This document shows, one piece after another, positions 1 to 6,312 of a DNA stretch of 8,093 bases. Below the pieces are notes generated by a model. It was not told where the DNA came from. It ran no database searches and worked only from the letters and a program-made list of their open reading frames with translations. Made by a program: the position numbers and the translations under genes. The stretch comes from Nitrospira sp. (GTDB lineage Bacteria; Nitrospirota; Nitrospiria; Nitrospirales; Nitrospiraceae), in assembly GCA_015904045.1 (NCBI GenBank), contig JABMDG010000090.1, positions 1-8,093 on the forward strand. The letters run 5' to 3'. Positions within the stretch are counted from its first letter, which is position 1, and every line of letters begins with the position of its first letter.

Positions 1-142
1 GCAGGACAGGTGGTTATACAGTTGTCTGGGAGGGGGGGTCAAGTGGAGGAGCAGTGCGTGGCGGTAATTTGGAGAGAGGAATGGTAAGCCCGCATGATTC
101 ATTACAGTTCGTCGCGAAATCGTCAAGCCGCGTCATGAGACC

Positions 143-222
143 GGCGCGCGGAGGCCGGAGGCCCTGAGGCGTACTCGTGCAGTACGTCGAAGGTCCGAGG
201 GGCGAGCCCGCCGGCCGCAGGC
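143..222. repeat. REP-like palindromic element in the gene-free left edge
   Basis: This GC-rich stretch lies just past the histidine kinase stop codon and can fold into two adjacent hairpins. The first has arms 160-175 and 181-196. CGTACT pairs with AGTACG around a 5-base loop, then there is a 4x4 internal loop, then GGCCCT pairs with AGGTCC with one mismatch. The second (206-222) has a 6-bp stem with one G-U pair on the minus strand and a 5-base loop. There is also a short GGCC-GGA-GGCC motif at 153-163. This arrangement is typical of dispersed REP/BIME-type elements. It could also damp transcription leaving the kinase gene, but no U-run follows, so it is not a standard intrinsic terminator. 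The rest of 1-276 shows nothing convincing: an 85-codon minus-strand open frame (14-271) is built largely from this repeat and lacks a credible start. Copy number in the genome is unknown to me. Confidence 0.5.
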
Positions 223-276
223 TTGTCGCAACAGCGGATCGGCGATTGCAGCAGAAGTGTTCATGGATCATGCGGG

Positions 277-2511
277 TTAGGGGCCTTCTGTTCCGGTAGG
301 TCTTTGGAGCAGGGAGGCTATGGTAGGAAAGGGAATGAGTGTGCCTGGCCGGATTGGGGAAGCAGGCGCCGGTTCGGAGTCCAGAGCCGTTTTTTCGGGA
401 AGTGTCAGAATGAAGGTCGTTCCTTGGCCGACGACGCTATGAGCTTCGACCCTGCCCGCGTGCTCTTGAATGATTTGATGGACGATCGAAAGACCGAGCC
501 CGGTTCCGACATGCTCTGTGCTTTCATGTTTCGTGGTAAAAAATGGATCGAAGATGTGCGGCAGGTCCTCAGGCGCGATCCCACAGCCTGAATCCGAGAC
601 TTCGATCTGTATCCATCGGGTGCTGTCAATGCCGGTCAATTGACGCGTCACCACGGTCAGGCGTCCACCGTTGGCTTTCATCGCGTCGATGGCATTGAGT
701 GCGAGATTCATGAGCACCTGTTTGATCTGTTGGCGATCAACCATGATAGAGGAGAGCTCTTCGGCCAACTGCTTCTCGATCACCACTCCCAGGCTGCTGG
801 CTTTGACATCCATGAAGTGCAGGCAGGAGGTCACGATCTCGTTGATCGATTCCAGTGAGAACTTGGGCTTCATATAGCGCGCGTAGTCCAGGATTTCCTC
901 GATAAGCCGCTCGATGCGAGCGAGATCGTCGGCGACGACCGAGCCGAAGCCATCGAGGAATTCGGGATCGTCGCGTCGGGTAGGGACCAGTTGGATGAAG
1001 GTTTTTATCGAGGTCAGAGGATTCCGCACCTCATGGGCAAATCCCCCCGCGATGGTTTCCAATGAGCGGAGGCGGTCTGCGCGCCGAATGAGGACCTGCG
1101 AACGTTTCCAGTCGTCATACAGCGTGGCGTTGTCGAGCGCGATCGCGGCATTGTCGGCCAGTGAGCCGAGGAGATCCAACTCGTCCTGGGAATAGATGCC
1201 CAACGAGGGCTTGTGCCCGAGATTGACGAAACCGATGAGCCGGGCCTTGTTGACAAGCGGAATGCAGACTTCCGCGTCCAGTTTCGTCAACGTTTGGACG
1301 AGAGCGCCAGGTTCTGTCTCATGTTTCCCCTGGAGCCCGTGCTGGAACTCTTCCTTGACGATCGGTTGGGCATGTTTTAAGAGAAAGTCGGTGAAGGGAT
1401 CATGGCTGGTGAGCTGAACCGCACTGATCCGGGCATCGTCGATCCCGCACGAAGCCCGCAGTCCATACCGTCCCTGTTCCTTCTCAAAGAGAAACAGGGA
1501 AATCCGCTCGATCCCCATGACGGTCTGAAGTGTGTGGACGATTTCGGCCTGCAAATTGGCGAGATCGAGATTCGTCGCCATGGCGCGGCTAAACCTCGTC
1601 AAGGTGTTGTACGCGTCATACCGGCTGGGGAACAGGGCTTTATTGAGGGCGGACTGGAGGCGTGGTTGGAAGGTGACGTACAGGACCGTGAATGTCACGG
1701 TTGTGAGCACGAGGATGCCGGCCAAAGTGGTCGGAGCGAGGTCTCTCATCGTGTGCGCGAGGACGAGGAGCACAAGCGCGAAGGGGATCAGCGGGAGATA
1801 CGTGGCGCTCGTGGAGACGAGCAGTGTGGCATCGAGAAGCTGATAGCGCAGAATGGCGCCGGTCACAACAACGGTCAGAAAAAAAATCGGGATATAGCCG
1901 AAGGGATAGAGTGCATAGCCGAAGGCCGGGAAGAAGTCGACAGAGCCGAGGTAGGCGATGACGAACGCGCTTAGGACGAACTTGATCTGCTGACGCCTGA
2001 TCGGAGTGGCGGCGGTTCGGAATGCGCGAAGGTGGTCGGTGAAGGCTGTCGACATGTAGGCAAAGAACACGACGAAAAATGGTGCGCTGGCCGGCCCCCA
2101 CTGCGGGAAGTATCCCCACCAGTAATGACGCACGCCTACGACGAAATCCTGGCTGAGAAGGACGGTGGCGCTCAGAAGTGTGGAGAGCCCATAGCCAAGC
2201 CATATTGAGCGGGGGCGGCGAAGCTGGAGAAATTCTGCGGAGAATGCATAGAACGCGACGGAGATATACATGACGCCGACATTGTCGAGTTTGTACCAGA
2301 CCAGCGCCTGGTCCGGTGTCGTCGCGCAGAGGCCGATACTGGTTGCGATGAGCCATAATGCGATACTTCCACAGAGCACGAGGAAGTGGCGATGCGCAGC
2401 CGACTGTCGGTTCGATCGACAGACCAGGATCCCCAGCCCAAGCGTAACGATGCCCATGAGCAGCATGGGAATGGCATGAATATTCAGCTCGTAAGTCGAC
2501 ATGGGATACAT
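277..2511 (-). CDS. membrane sensor histidine kinase (multi-TM, GAF, HisKA, HATPase_c)
   Basis: A 744-residue hybrid-free sensor kinase. Residues about 11-281 hold eight or nine hydrophobic segments, like the 7TM-type histidine kinase sensor region plus extra helices. A GAF domain follows (about 303-461), then the dimerisation/phosphoacceptor helix with AHEVRNPL (His493). The ATPase domain has the N box (NLALNAIDAM, about 601-611), G1 DSGCGI (640-645), FDPFFTTK (654-661) and G2 GTGLGLSI (669-676). All catalytic motifs are intact, so it should autophosphorylate in the inner membrane. A proline-rich tail ends the protein. There is no receiver domain and no response-regulator gene in the window. 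I chose ATG 2511 (ATG 2502 is an alternative). The same frame is open to 2718, but that extension overlaps the upstream gene out of frame and looks unlike a kinase. The start lies 8 nt after the stop of the PilZ-AAR gene with no strong Shine-Dalgarno, so translational coupling in one operon is likely. The signal sensed is not visible. Confidence 0.93.
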   Translation of the reverse strand: MYPMSTYELNIHAIPMLLMGIVTLGLGILVCRSNRQSAAHRHFLVLCGSIALWLIATSIGLCATTPDQALVWYKLDNVGVMYISVAFYAFSAEFLQLRRPRSIWLGYGLSTLLSATVLLSQDFVVGVRHYWWGYFPQWGPASAPFFVVFFAYMSTAFTDHLRAFRTAATPIRRQQIKFVLSAFVIAYLGSVDFFPAFGYALYPFGYIPIFFLTVVVTGAILRYQLLDATLLVSTSATYLPLIPFALVLLVLAHTMRDLAPTTLAGILVLTTVTFTVLYVTFQPRLQSALNKALFPSRYDAYNTLTRFSRAMATNLDLANLQAEIVHTLQTVMGIERISLFLFEKEQGRYGLRASCGIDDARISAVQLTSHDPFTDFLLKHAQPIVKEEFQHGLQGKHETEPGALVQTLTKLDAEVCIPLVNKARLIGFVNLGHKPSLGIYSQDELDLLGSLADNAAIALDNATLYDDWKRSQVLIRRADRLRSLETIAGGFAHEVRNPLTSIKTFIQLVPTRRDDPEFLDGFGSVVADDLARIERLIEEILDYARYMKPKFSLESINEIVTSCLHFMDVKASSLGVVIEKQLAEELSSIMVDRQQIKQVLMNLALNAIDAMKANGGRLTVVTRQLTGIDSTRWIQIEVSDSGCGIAPEDLPHIFDPFFTTKHESTEHVGTGLGLSIVHQIIQEHAGRVEAHSVVGQGTTFILTLPEKTALDSEPAPASPIRPGTLIPFPTIASLLQRPTGTEGP

Positions 2512-2519
2512 CGGGTGTC

Positions 2520-4268
2520 TTACGTCATACGTGTGTGCGCGATGCGGAGCAGGTGTTCGTCTGTGACATAGCCGGTGGAATTCCGAAACGGCGCGAGGCG
2601 GAAACCAAGCGCGCGACCGGCAGCGATGACCTGAGCAGCATGCGATGGGTCGGCTTTCCCGAGAGAGTAATGTCCCTCCCATCCCATGGCCGTCAGGATC
2701 ATGATTTCGGACAAGCATCCCAGGGCTTCCCCCGGAGCGAGATCCAGGGGAAAGTTCACATCGATATCGGGGGTTTGCACCACAGCAGATTCGATGACGA
2801 CGACATCGGGTCGCTGGAGTGGGATCTCTTCCGCCACATTCTTGGGTTGGGCGGCATCGATGACAATCGCGCCCGGTTTCAAGTGTTTCGCGGTCAACAG
2901 AATGTGCGGGTTATTGGTTGCGGCAATGACGATATCGGCTTCTGATACTCGATCGAGCTTCGCCATCCCTTCCACCGCTGCAGACTGATCTGCCAGTTCT
3001 GCTAGCAACGTCTGAAGCGCATCTTTCTTGATGTCGATGATCAGCAGATGTTGGACCAGTCGGGCAAGCATTTTCGCGCAGGCGGAGCCGACCGAGCCCG
3101 CTCCCCCCACGATCGCCGCCGTGGCATGCGGCAAACTGAGATTGGTCAGCGCCGCTGCATGGATCACGTTCTGAACCGCAATGGCTGCAGAATGGGGATT
3201 TCCCGTCGTCAATCCGAGGCGGACCTTTCCTTCCAGATCCCGTCCGTCTCGCGTGACGATCGATGTAAAGGCGCCTAGCCCGGCGATCTTCGCTCCCATC
3301 TGTTCGGCCAATTGAACGGTCTCCAATACACGTTGCCGGGCAAGCCGGGGATTACGGATCATCTGCTCTGTCGTCAGCGGAGAGATCAGCATGGCGCCGG
3401 TGATCGGTGTTCCGTTTGATAGCGTCAGGCCCGTGATGTACGAGGCGACAAACGGCCATTGGTATCGAAACCATCGCGCCACTACGCGAGAAGGTAGAAG
3501 ACGGGCAAACGGAAATTTTCGCGGGACATCGTTCAACGTGCGTGGATGGCCGATAAACGCGAATCCGATGGGGGTGACGAGGAGGCGGGCCAGACGGCCG
3601 GGCAAATATCTGACGGCCAGATCGCGAAGGACTTGCGCAAGCAGACCGAAGCTCTGCCAGACCATTCTCCAGGAAAGATGGACCGGAGGTGTCTCTGAAA
3701 GCCGGGGCGCCGGATCGGATTCTGTCTTCCGTTTCGCGTACGACTGTGACATGGCCATCGAACCGATCTGCCGGGCTATCGTGTCGGGCTGAGTGGATGT
3801 GCCGACCGGCAATCGGTATGGCAGGCGATACGGATTATCCGTCACGAACACAGAGAGAATAGACCGCGGGTTGCTCGTAATGAGTTGTTCGCGAGCCGCT
3901 GCGCGGCCGTATTCTCCTGATTCGTCGAGGCTGCGCAGGTAGGTCTCCAGCTCTTGAAAGGCCGACTCAAGGATACGTTCTTCCGCATGGCCCAACGACG
4001 AAAGGCTGAGATCGGTGCGAAACCGAGAGGCCGTCTCGCCGGGATCCTGAGTGACGGCTACGACCTGGCCGGTCAACGGCAGGTAGGCGATGTTGCGGCC
4101 AAAATGGAATAGCACGGAGACTGAGGTGCCGAGGGTCGGTTGGCAATCGCTCCAGAACGAAATCGAACGAAGATCCAGATCCTGAGTCACTCCGCGTGCC
4201 AATGTGCCTTGGAAATCAACCACGACGGGCAGGCTTATCGCAAGTCGGCTTGTTGCCGTGTTCGTCAT
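2520..4268 (-). CDS. PilZ-like domain fused to acyl-ACP reductase (AAR)-like oxidoreductase
   Basis: A 582-residue two-part protein. Residues about 1-112 look like a PilZ (c-di-GMP receptor) domain, but the ligand motifs are degraded: Arg8 fits the second Arg of RxxxR with Thr4 in place of the first, and the DxSxxG motif reads D30-L-D-L-R-S. A linker (about 113-230) follows. From about 232 on, the order and spacing of motifs match cyanobacterial long-chain acyl-ACP reductase: GFAFIGHPRTL (235-245), GLGAFTSIV (330-338), TTGNPHSA (354-361), the Rossmann nucleotide-binding loop GGAGSVG (388-394), IDAAQPKN (470-477) and GCLSEIMI (517-524). Cys518 aligns with the acyl-accepting catalytic cysteine of AAR. 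The family reduces acyl-ACP to fatty aldehyde with NADPH; automatic annotation may call it shikimate dehydrogenase-like because of the shared fold. ATG 4268 is supported by GGGGGGAG about 5 nt upstream. A promoter candidate and leader palindromes lie upstream, and the kinase gene follows 8 nt downstream. The aldehyde-forming activity is inferred. Confidence 0.82.
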   Translation of the reverse strand: MTNTATSRLAISLPVVVDFQGTLARGVTQDLDLRSISFWSDCQPTLGTSVSVLFHFGRNIAYLPLTGQVVAVTQDPGETASRFRTDLSLSSLGHAEERILESAFQELETYLRSLDESGEYGRAAAREQLITSNPRSILSVFVTDNPYRLPYRLPVGTSTQPDTIARQIGSMAMSQSYAKRKTESDPAPRLSETPPVHLSWRMVWQSFGLLAQVLRDLAVRYLPGRLARLLVTPIGFAFIGHPRTLNDVPRKFPFARLLPSRVVARWFRYQWPFVASYITGLTLSNGTPITGAMLISPLTTEQMIRNPRLARQRVLETVQLAEQMGAKIAGLGAFTSIVTRDGRDLEGKVRLGLTTGNPHSAAIAVQNVIHAAALTNLSLPHATAAIVGGAGSVGSACAKMLARLVQHLLIIDIKKDALQTLLAELADQSAAVEGMAKLDRVSEADIVIAATNNPHILLTAKHLKPGAIVIDAAQPKNVAEEIPLQRPDVVVIESAVVQTPDIDVNFPLDLAPGEALGCLSEIMILTAMGWEGHYSLGKADPSHAAQVIAAGRALGFRLAPFRNSTGYVTDEHLLRIAHTRMT

Positions 4269-4282
4269 CGCTCCCCCCTGAT

Positions 4283-4322
4283 TGAGACAAAGTGTCTCAC
4301 GTACTCACCATGCCGTGAGACA
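4283..4322 (-). promoter_or_regulatory. three TGAGACA boxes forming two mutually exclusive inverted repeats in the leader
   Basis: On the plus strand TGAGACA (4283-4289) and TGTCTCA (4293-4299) form a perfect 7-3-7 inverted repeat. The same TGTCTCACG (4293-4301) also pairs perfectly with CGTGAGACA (4314-4322), giving a 9-bp stem with a 12-base spacer. The middle box is shared, so in RNA only one hairpin can form at a time. The promoter-proximal repeat can form first; the second ends about 3 nt before the G-rich ribosome binding site of the PilZ-AAR gene. The block could be a cluster of operators for a dimeric repressor or an RNA switch acting on translation. The repeats are seen directly; which mechanism applies is inference. 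Confidence 0.6.
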
Positions 4323-4342
4323 TGCCGAGGTCAGCTGATTAG

Positions 4343-4354
4343 GAATCGCGATTC
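4343..4354. promoter_or_regulatory. perfect 12-bp palindrome GAATCGCGATTC
   Basis: GAATCGCGATTC is a complete dyad without a spacer, lying between the predicted minus-strand promoter and the TGAGACA boxes. A gapless palindrome cannot form a hairpin with a normal loop, so a protein-binding site on DNA is the more natural reading. If the promoter at 4413-4441 is correct, the site is about 50-60 bases downstream of the transcription start. The binding protein is unknown, and a chance palindrome is possible. Confidence 0.3.
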
Positions 4355-4412
4355 GTGTAAACCAACTGCTGTCGTGTGCTCTGGTCTGTGCGCAACATAG
4401 AGAACAGCTCTT

Positions 4413-4441
4413 ACTATGGTCTGGGATATATGGATTGTCAA
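4413..4441 (-). promoter_or_regulatory. sigma70-type promoter for the PilZ-AAR / kinase operon
   Basis: Reading the minus strand there is a perfect -35 box TTGACA (complement of 4436-4441), a 17-base spacer, and a -10 box CATAGT (complement of 4413-4418; four of six consensus bases). Transcription would start near 4406, leaving a leader of about 137 nt before ATG 4268. That leader would include the 12-bp palindrome and the TGAGACA boxes. The box sequences and spacing are seen; use in the cell is inferred. Confidence 0.55.
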
Positions 4442-4701
4442 CGAAACGAAAGGATGTATCGAGTAAAGCCATACGGCCTGGATATAGGGCTGAATGGTAC
4501 CGGCCGAAGGCTCTGCCGGCCGGGCGTGCGCACTTTCTCAATTTGATAGCCGGATCAGCGCCTTGTTGCTATCTATTGGTTAGCAGATTGTTAAGAAGCC
4601 GCTGGAAACCCATGGATGTGCGGGATTCCCGATGGGGCAGGTCGAAACCGTATTTCGCGCTTATTAATTGGTCGGAGCGATCTTGAAAGGAGGCATGACG
4701 A
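4442..4701 (+). other. upstream region of the fadL-like gene, with strong ribosome binding site
   Basis: This part of the 433-bp divergent intergenic region precedes the plus-strand FadL-type gene. The clearest signal is AAAGGAGG at 4686-4693, eight bases before ATG 4702, an excellent ribosome binding site. An earlier ATG at 4695 in another frame is too close to the site. Two weak promoter-like matches, TTGATA (4543-4548) with TGCTAT, and TTGCTA (4566-4571) with TGTTAA, are too poor to call. A short GC-rich inverted repeat, CCGGC (4500-4504) with GCCGG (4515-4519), has no U-run and is not a convincing terminator. No gene was found here. Confidence 0.5.
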
Positions 4702-5649
4702 ATGCACCCGTGGACGATACGCACCGGCAAGACCGGATGGTTGAGCGGAGTTGGACATGCCCGGTTGAGGAATCGGCTGAGATTGGCAGGGACTGGCGCT
4801 CTGTTGCTGATCGTGGTCAGCCCCGCCGTCGTCTTCGCCGGCGCGTTTCGGATATTCGATCAGAGCGCGTCCGCGACCGGCCAAAGCGGCGCCTTCACGG
4901 CACAGGCGGACGATCCTTCGGCCGTCTATTTCAATCCTGCCGGAATGACTCAGTTGAGAGGCATTCAAAGCAGCGCCGGAACGTTGTTGATCGGCGGGGG
5001 AACCGACTATACGAGTCCGTCCGGAGCGACAGCCCGTGGAGATTTTGGAGGGGTCGTGGCGTATCCGCCTCCGAGCAATTTTTATCTTACGACGAATCTG
5101 AAACGAACCGGGGTGGCTGCACTGGAAAATGTCTCTGTGGGGATCGGCCTGGTCTCGCCGTTCGGAGTCCTGTACGGATATCCGAATAACAGTCGCTTCG
5201 CCACGGCGGTGACGTACCAAGCGCTGCCTCTGATCGATATCAAGCCGACTCTTGCCTATAAGCTGAATGACCAATTGTCAGTCGGGCTCGGCGCGGATAT
5301 CTATACGTTCGCGAGTTTTTTGGGTGAAGGACAGTTAGTGACCAGATTCAATTCGTCTGGCGGGCCGGGCTTGCCCCCGCCCGGAACACCCGTGGAGATC
5401 AACGGGAGCGATACGGCAGCCGGATTCAACGTGAGCGCGCTCTATACCCCGTTGCGGAACGGGGCCGGTCGGCCGCTGATCAACGTAGGTCTGGTGTATC
5501 GCAGCCAGGCGACCCTTCATTTGGATGGCCAGTTTCTCGCGAACGGAGTGCGTGTGTCAGATGCGTCGACTACGCTGGTACTGCCGCAGATCTTTACGGG
5601 GGGTATTGCCGTATGGCCGATCCGGGATGCAGGAGTAATTTCCAGCTGA
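4702..5649 (+). CDS. FadL/OmpP1-family outer-membrane transporter, 3'-truncated
   Basis: The family forms 14-stranded outer-membrane barrels that let long-chain fatty acids and other hydrophobic compounds into the cell. A long signal peptide with an Arg-rich n-region ends near VFA (residue 46). The mature protein starts with the family hallmark: GAFRIFDQSASATGQSGAF and then DDPSAVYFNPAGM (71-82, NPAGM plug motif). Alternating beta-barrel strands follow to about residue 309 (GGIAVWPIRD). Homologues normally run past 400 residues and continue here with further strands, but this frame shows only six unrelated residues (AGVISS) before a TGA. Bases after 5628 belong to another gene on the opposite strand, so about a quarter of the barrel is missing and the product is probably non-functional. 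The start is fixed by AAAGGAGG eight bases upstream. The gene diverges from the PilZ-AAR operon, so a shared role in acyl metabolism is possible. Family call is firm; substrate unknown. Confidence 0.87.
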   Translation: MHPWTIRTGKTGWLSGVGHARLRNRLRLAGTGALLLIVVSPAVVFAGAFRIFDQSASATGQSGAFTAQADDPSAVYFNPAGMTQLRGIQSSAGTLLIGGGTDYTSPSGATARGDFGGVVAYPPPSNFYLTTNLKRTGVAALENVSVGIGLVSPFGVLYGYPNNSRFATAVTYQALPLIDIKPTLAYKLNDQLSVGLGADIYTFASFLGEGQLVTRFNSSGGPGLPPPGTPVEINGSDTAAGFNVSALYTPLRNGAGRPLINVGLVYRSQATLHLDGQFLANGVRVSDASTTLVLPQIFTGGIAVWPIRDAGVISS

Positions 5650-5991
5650 AAGTCCGGTCAAATCGACGCTCGCCGTAAGTTGGTCGCGCTCCGTTGAAAT
5701 CGTTCCGGACGACGGTGATACCGTCATCCAGGCGGATCCTGAAGTCGCAGTCCAGGTTCTAGTCCGATCGTTGCCCTTCCAGAATGTGATGGCTTGTGCC
5801 GGTGGAGTGACTCCTCCCTGAATTCCGGAAAAGCTGAGTGAGGATGGACTGGTCGTGAGGGCCAACGCCTGAGACGGTGGCGGAAGAAACATGACGGTTG
5901 CCGTGATGGTTAATGTGACTAAACATTTCACAGCATGAGAAAAAAATCGGGCTATGGATTCGGATGTGTAAAAGCGTCTGTCCAAGGTCAC
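5557..5991 (-). CDS. secreted BACON-like (Ig-type) domain protein, 3'-truncated
   Basis: From GTG 5991 the frame encodes 144 residues. That start is chosen because GGGAGG lies six bases upstream; the open frame extends to 6090 without a comparable site. Residues about 20-43 form a signal peptide (VKCLVTLTITATVMFLPPPS, then QALA). Residues 45-120 follow the pattern of BACON and related bacterial Ig-like repeats: LTTSPSSLSFSGIQGG, then TWTATSGSAWMTVSPSSGT, then LTGLSAGNYS. Such domains are usually repeated in extracellular or periplasmic proteins and bind carbohydrate or act as spacers. After Ser120 (base 5632) the family pattern ends and the remaining 24 residues are translated from the antisense of the FadL gene, so they are an artefact of the joint. 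Only one incomplete domain remains, and the intact gene would have been longer. The domain assignment rests on pattern resemblance. Confidence 0.68.
   Translation of the reverse strand: MTLDRRFYTSESIARFFSHAVKCLVTLTITATVMFLPPPSQALALTTSPSSLSFSGIQGGVTPPAQAITFWKGNDRTRTWTATSGSAWMTVSPSSGTISTERDQLTASVDLTGLSAGNYSCIPDRPYGNTPRKDLRQYQRSRRI
5628..5632. other. tail-to-tail joint of two truncated genes
   Basis: FadL-family similarity on the plus strand ends with Asp309 (5626-5628), and BACON-like similarity on the minus strand ends with Ser120 (5632-5634). The joint therefore falls within about four bases. Both genes lose their 3' ends here, as expected if two separate loci were fused by an inversion, a deletion combined with inversion, or a false join in assembly. 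No transposase, target-site duplication or long repeat is visible at the point. Confidence 0.6.
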
Positions 5992-6312
5992 GTGCAGCCT
6001 CCCTACGTTTCCAGTGTTCATGGCTGTACTCGGAAATTTGGCGAGTGCATGCTGGGCATGGATTCCTGCGTCCTTCATGTTGTTGAGCAATGCTTGTGCC
6101 TGTGGAGGAAAGAAAACACCTACACCGATAACGCAAGGCTCAGAGCAGAATTTCTGTCACTCGTGTGAAGAACCATACAGCAGACAGGACGATAGGCTGT
6201 GTAGCTGATAGCCTGCGATGGCCAAGTGTTGCCTTCTGAAGGACGATCGCCTGCTTGCGACTATTTCCAGGAATGCTTTGCGCATCACGCTCCCCTGGAC
6301 TACAGTTGCTCT
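5992..6312. other. intergenic region between divergent genes, no gene recognised
   Basis: This 321-base stretch separates the BACON-like gene (minus) from the zinc-ribbon gene (plus). The ribosome binding site of the minus gene (GGGAGG in its sense strand) lies at its left end. A weak inverted repeat, AGGCT (6194-6198) with AGCCT (6210-6214), has no terminator-like run. No convincing -35/-10 pair was found for either direction. Open frames here are short and show no family-like pattern. Confidence 0.4.

Noticed and set aside
14..271. 85-codon minus-strand open frame after the kinase
   Set aside because: Most of it is the translated REP-like repeat, with no ribosome binding site and no domain pattern.
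1402..1974. 190-codon open frame on the plus strand
   Set aside because: It lies wholly antisense to the kinase gene, is rich in Glu, Arg and Gly as expected from reading codons backward, and matches no family pattern.
2512..2718. N-terminal extension of the histidine kinase frame up to 2718
   Set aside because: The added 69 residues overlap the end of the PilZ-AAR gene in another frame, are Arg/Pro/His-rich and show no kinase or membrane pattern. The ATG at 2511 begins right before the first TM segment.
4340..4406. Possible c-di-GMP riboswitch in the PilZ-AAR leader, suggested by GCGCACAG-like bases further upstream
   Set aside because: The rest of the GEMM consensus and its paired helices could not be found. 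The match is a few bases only.
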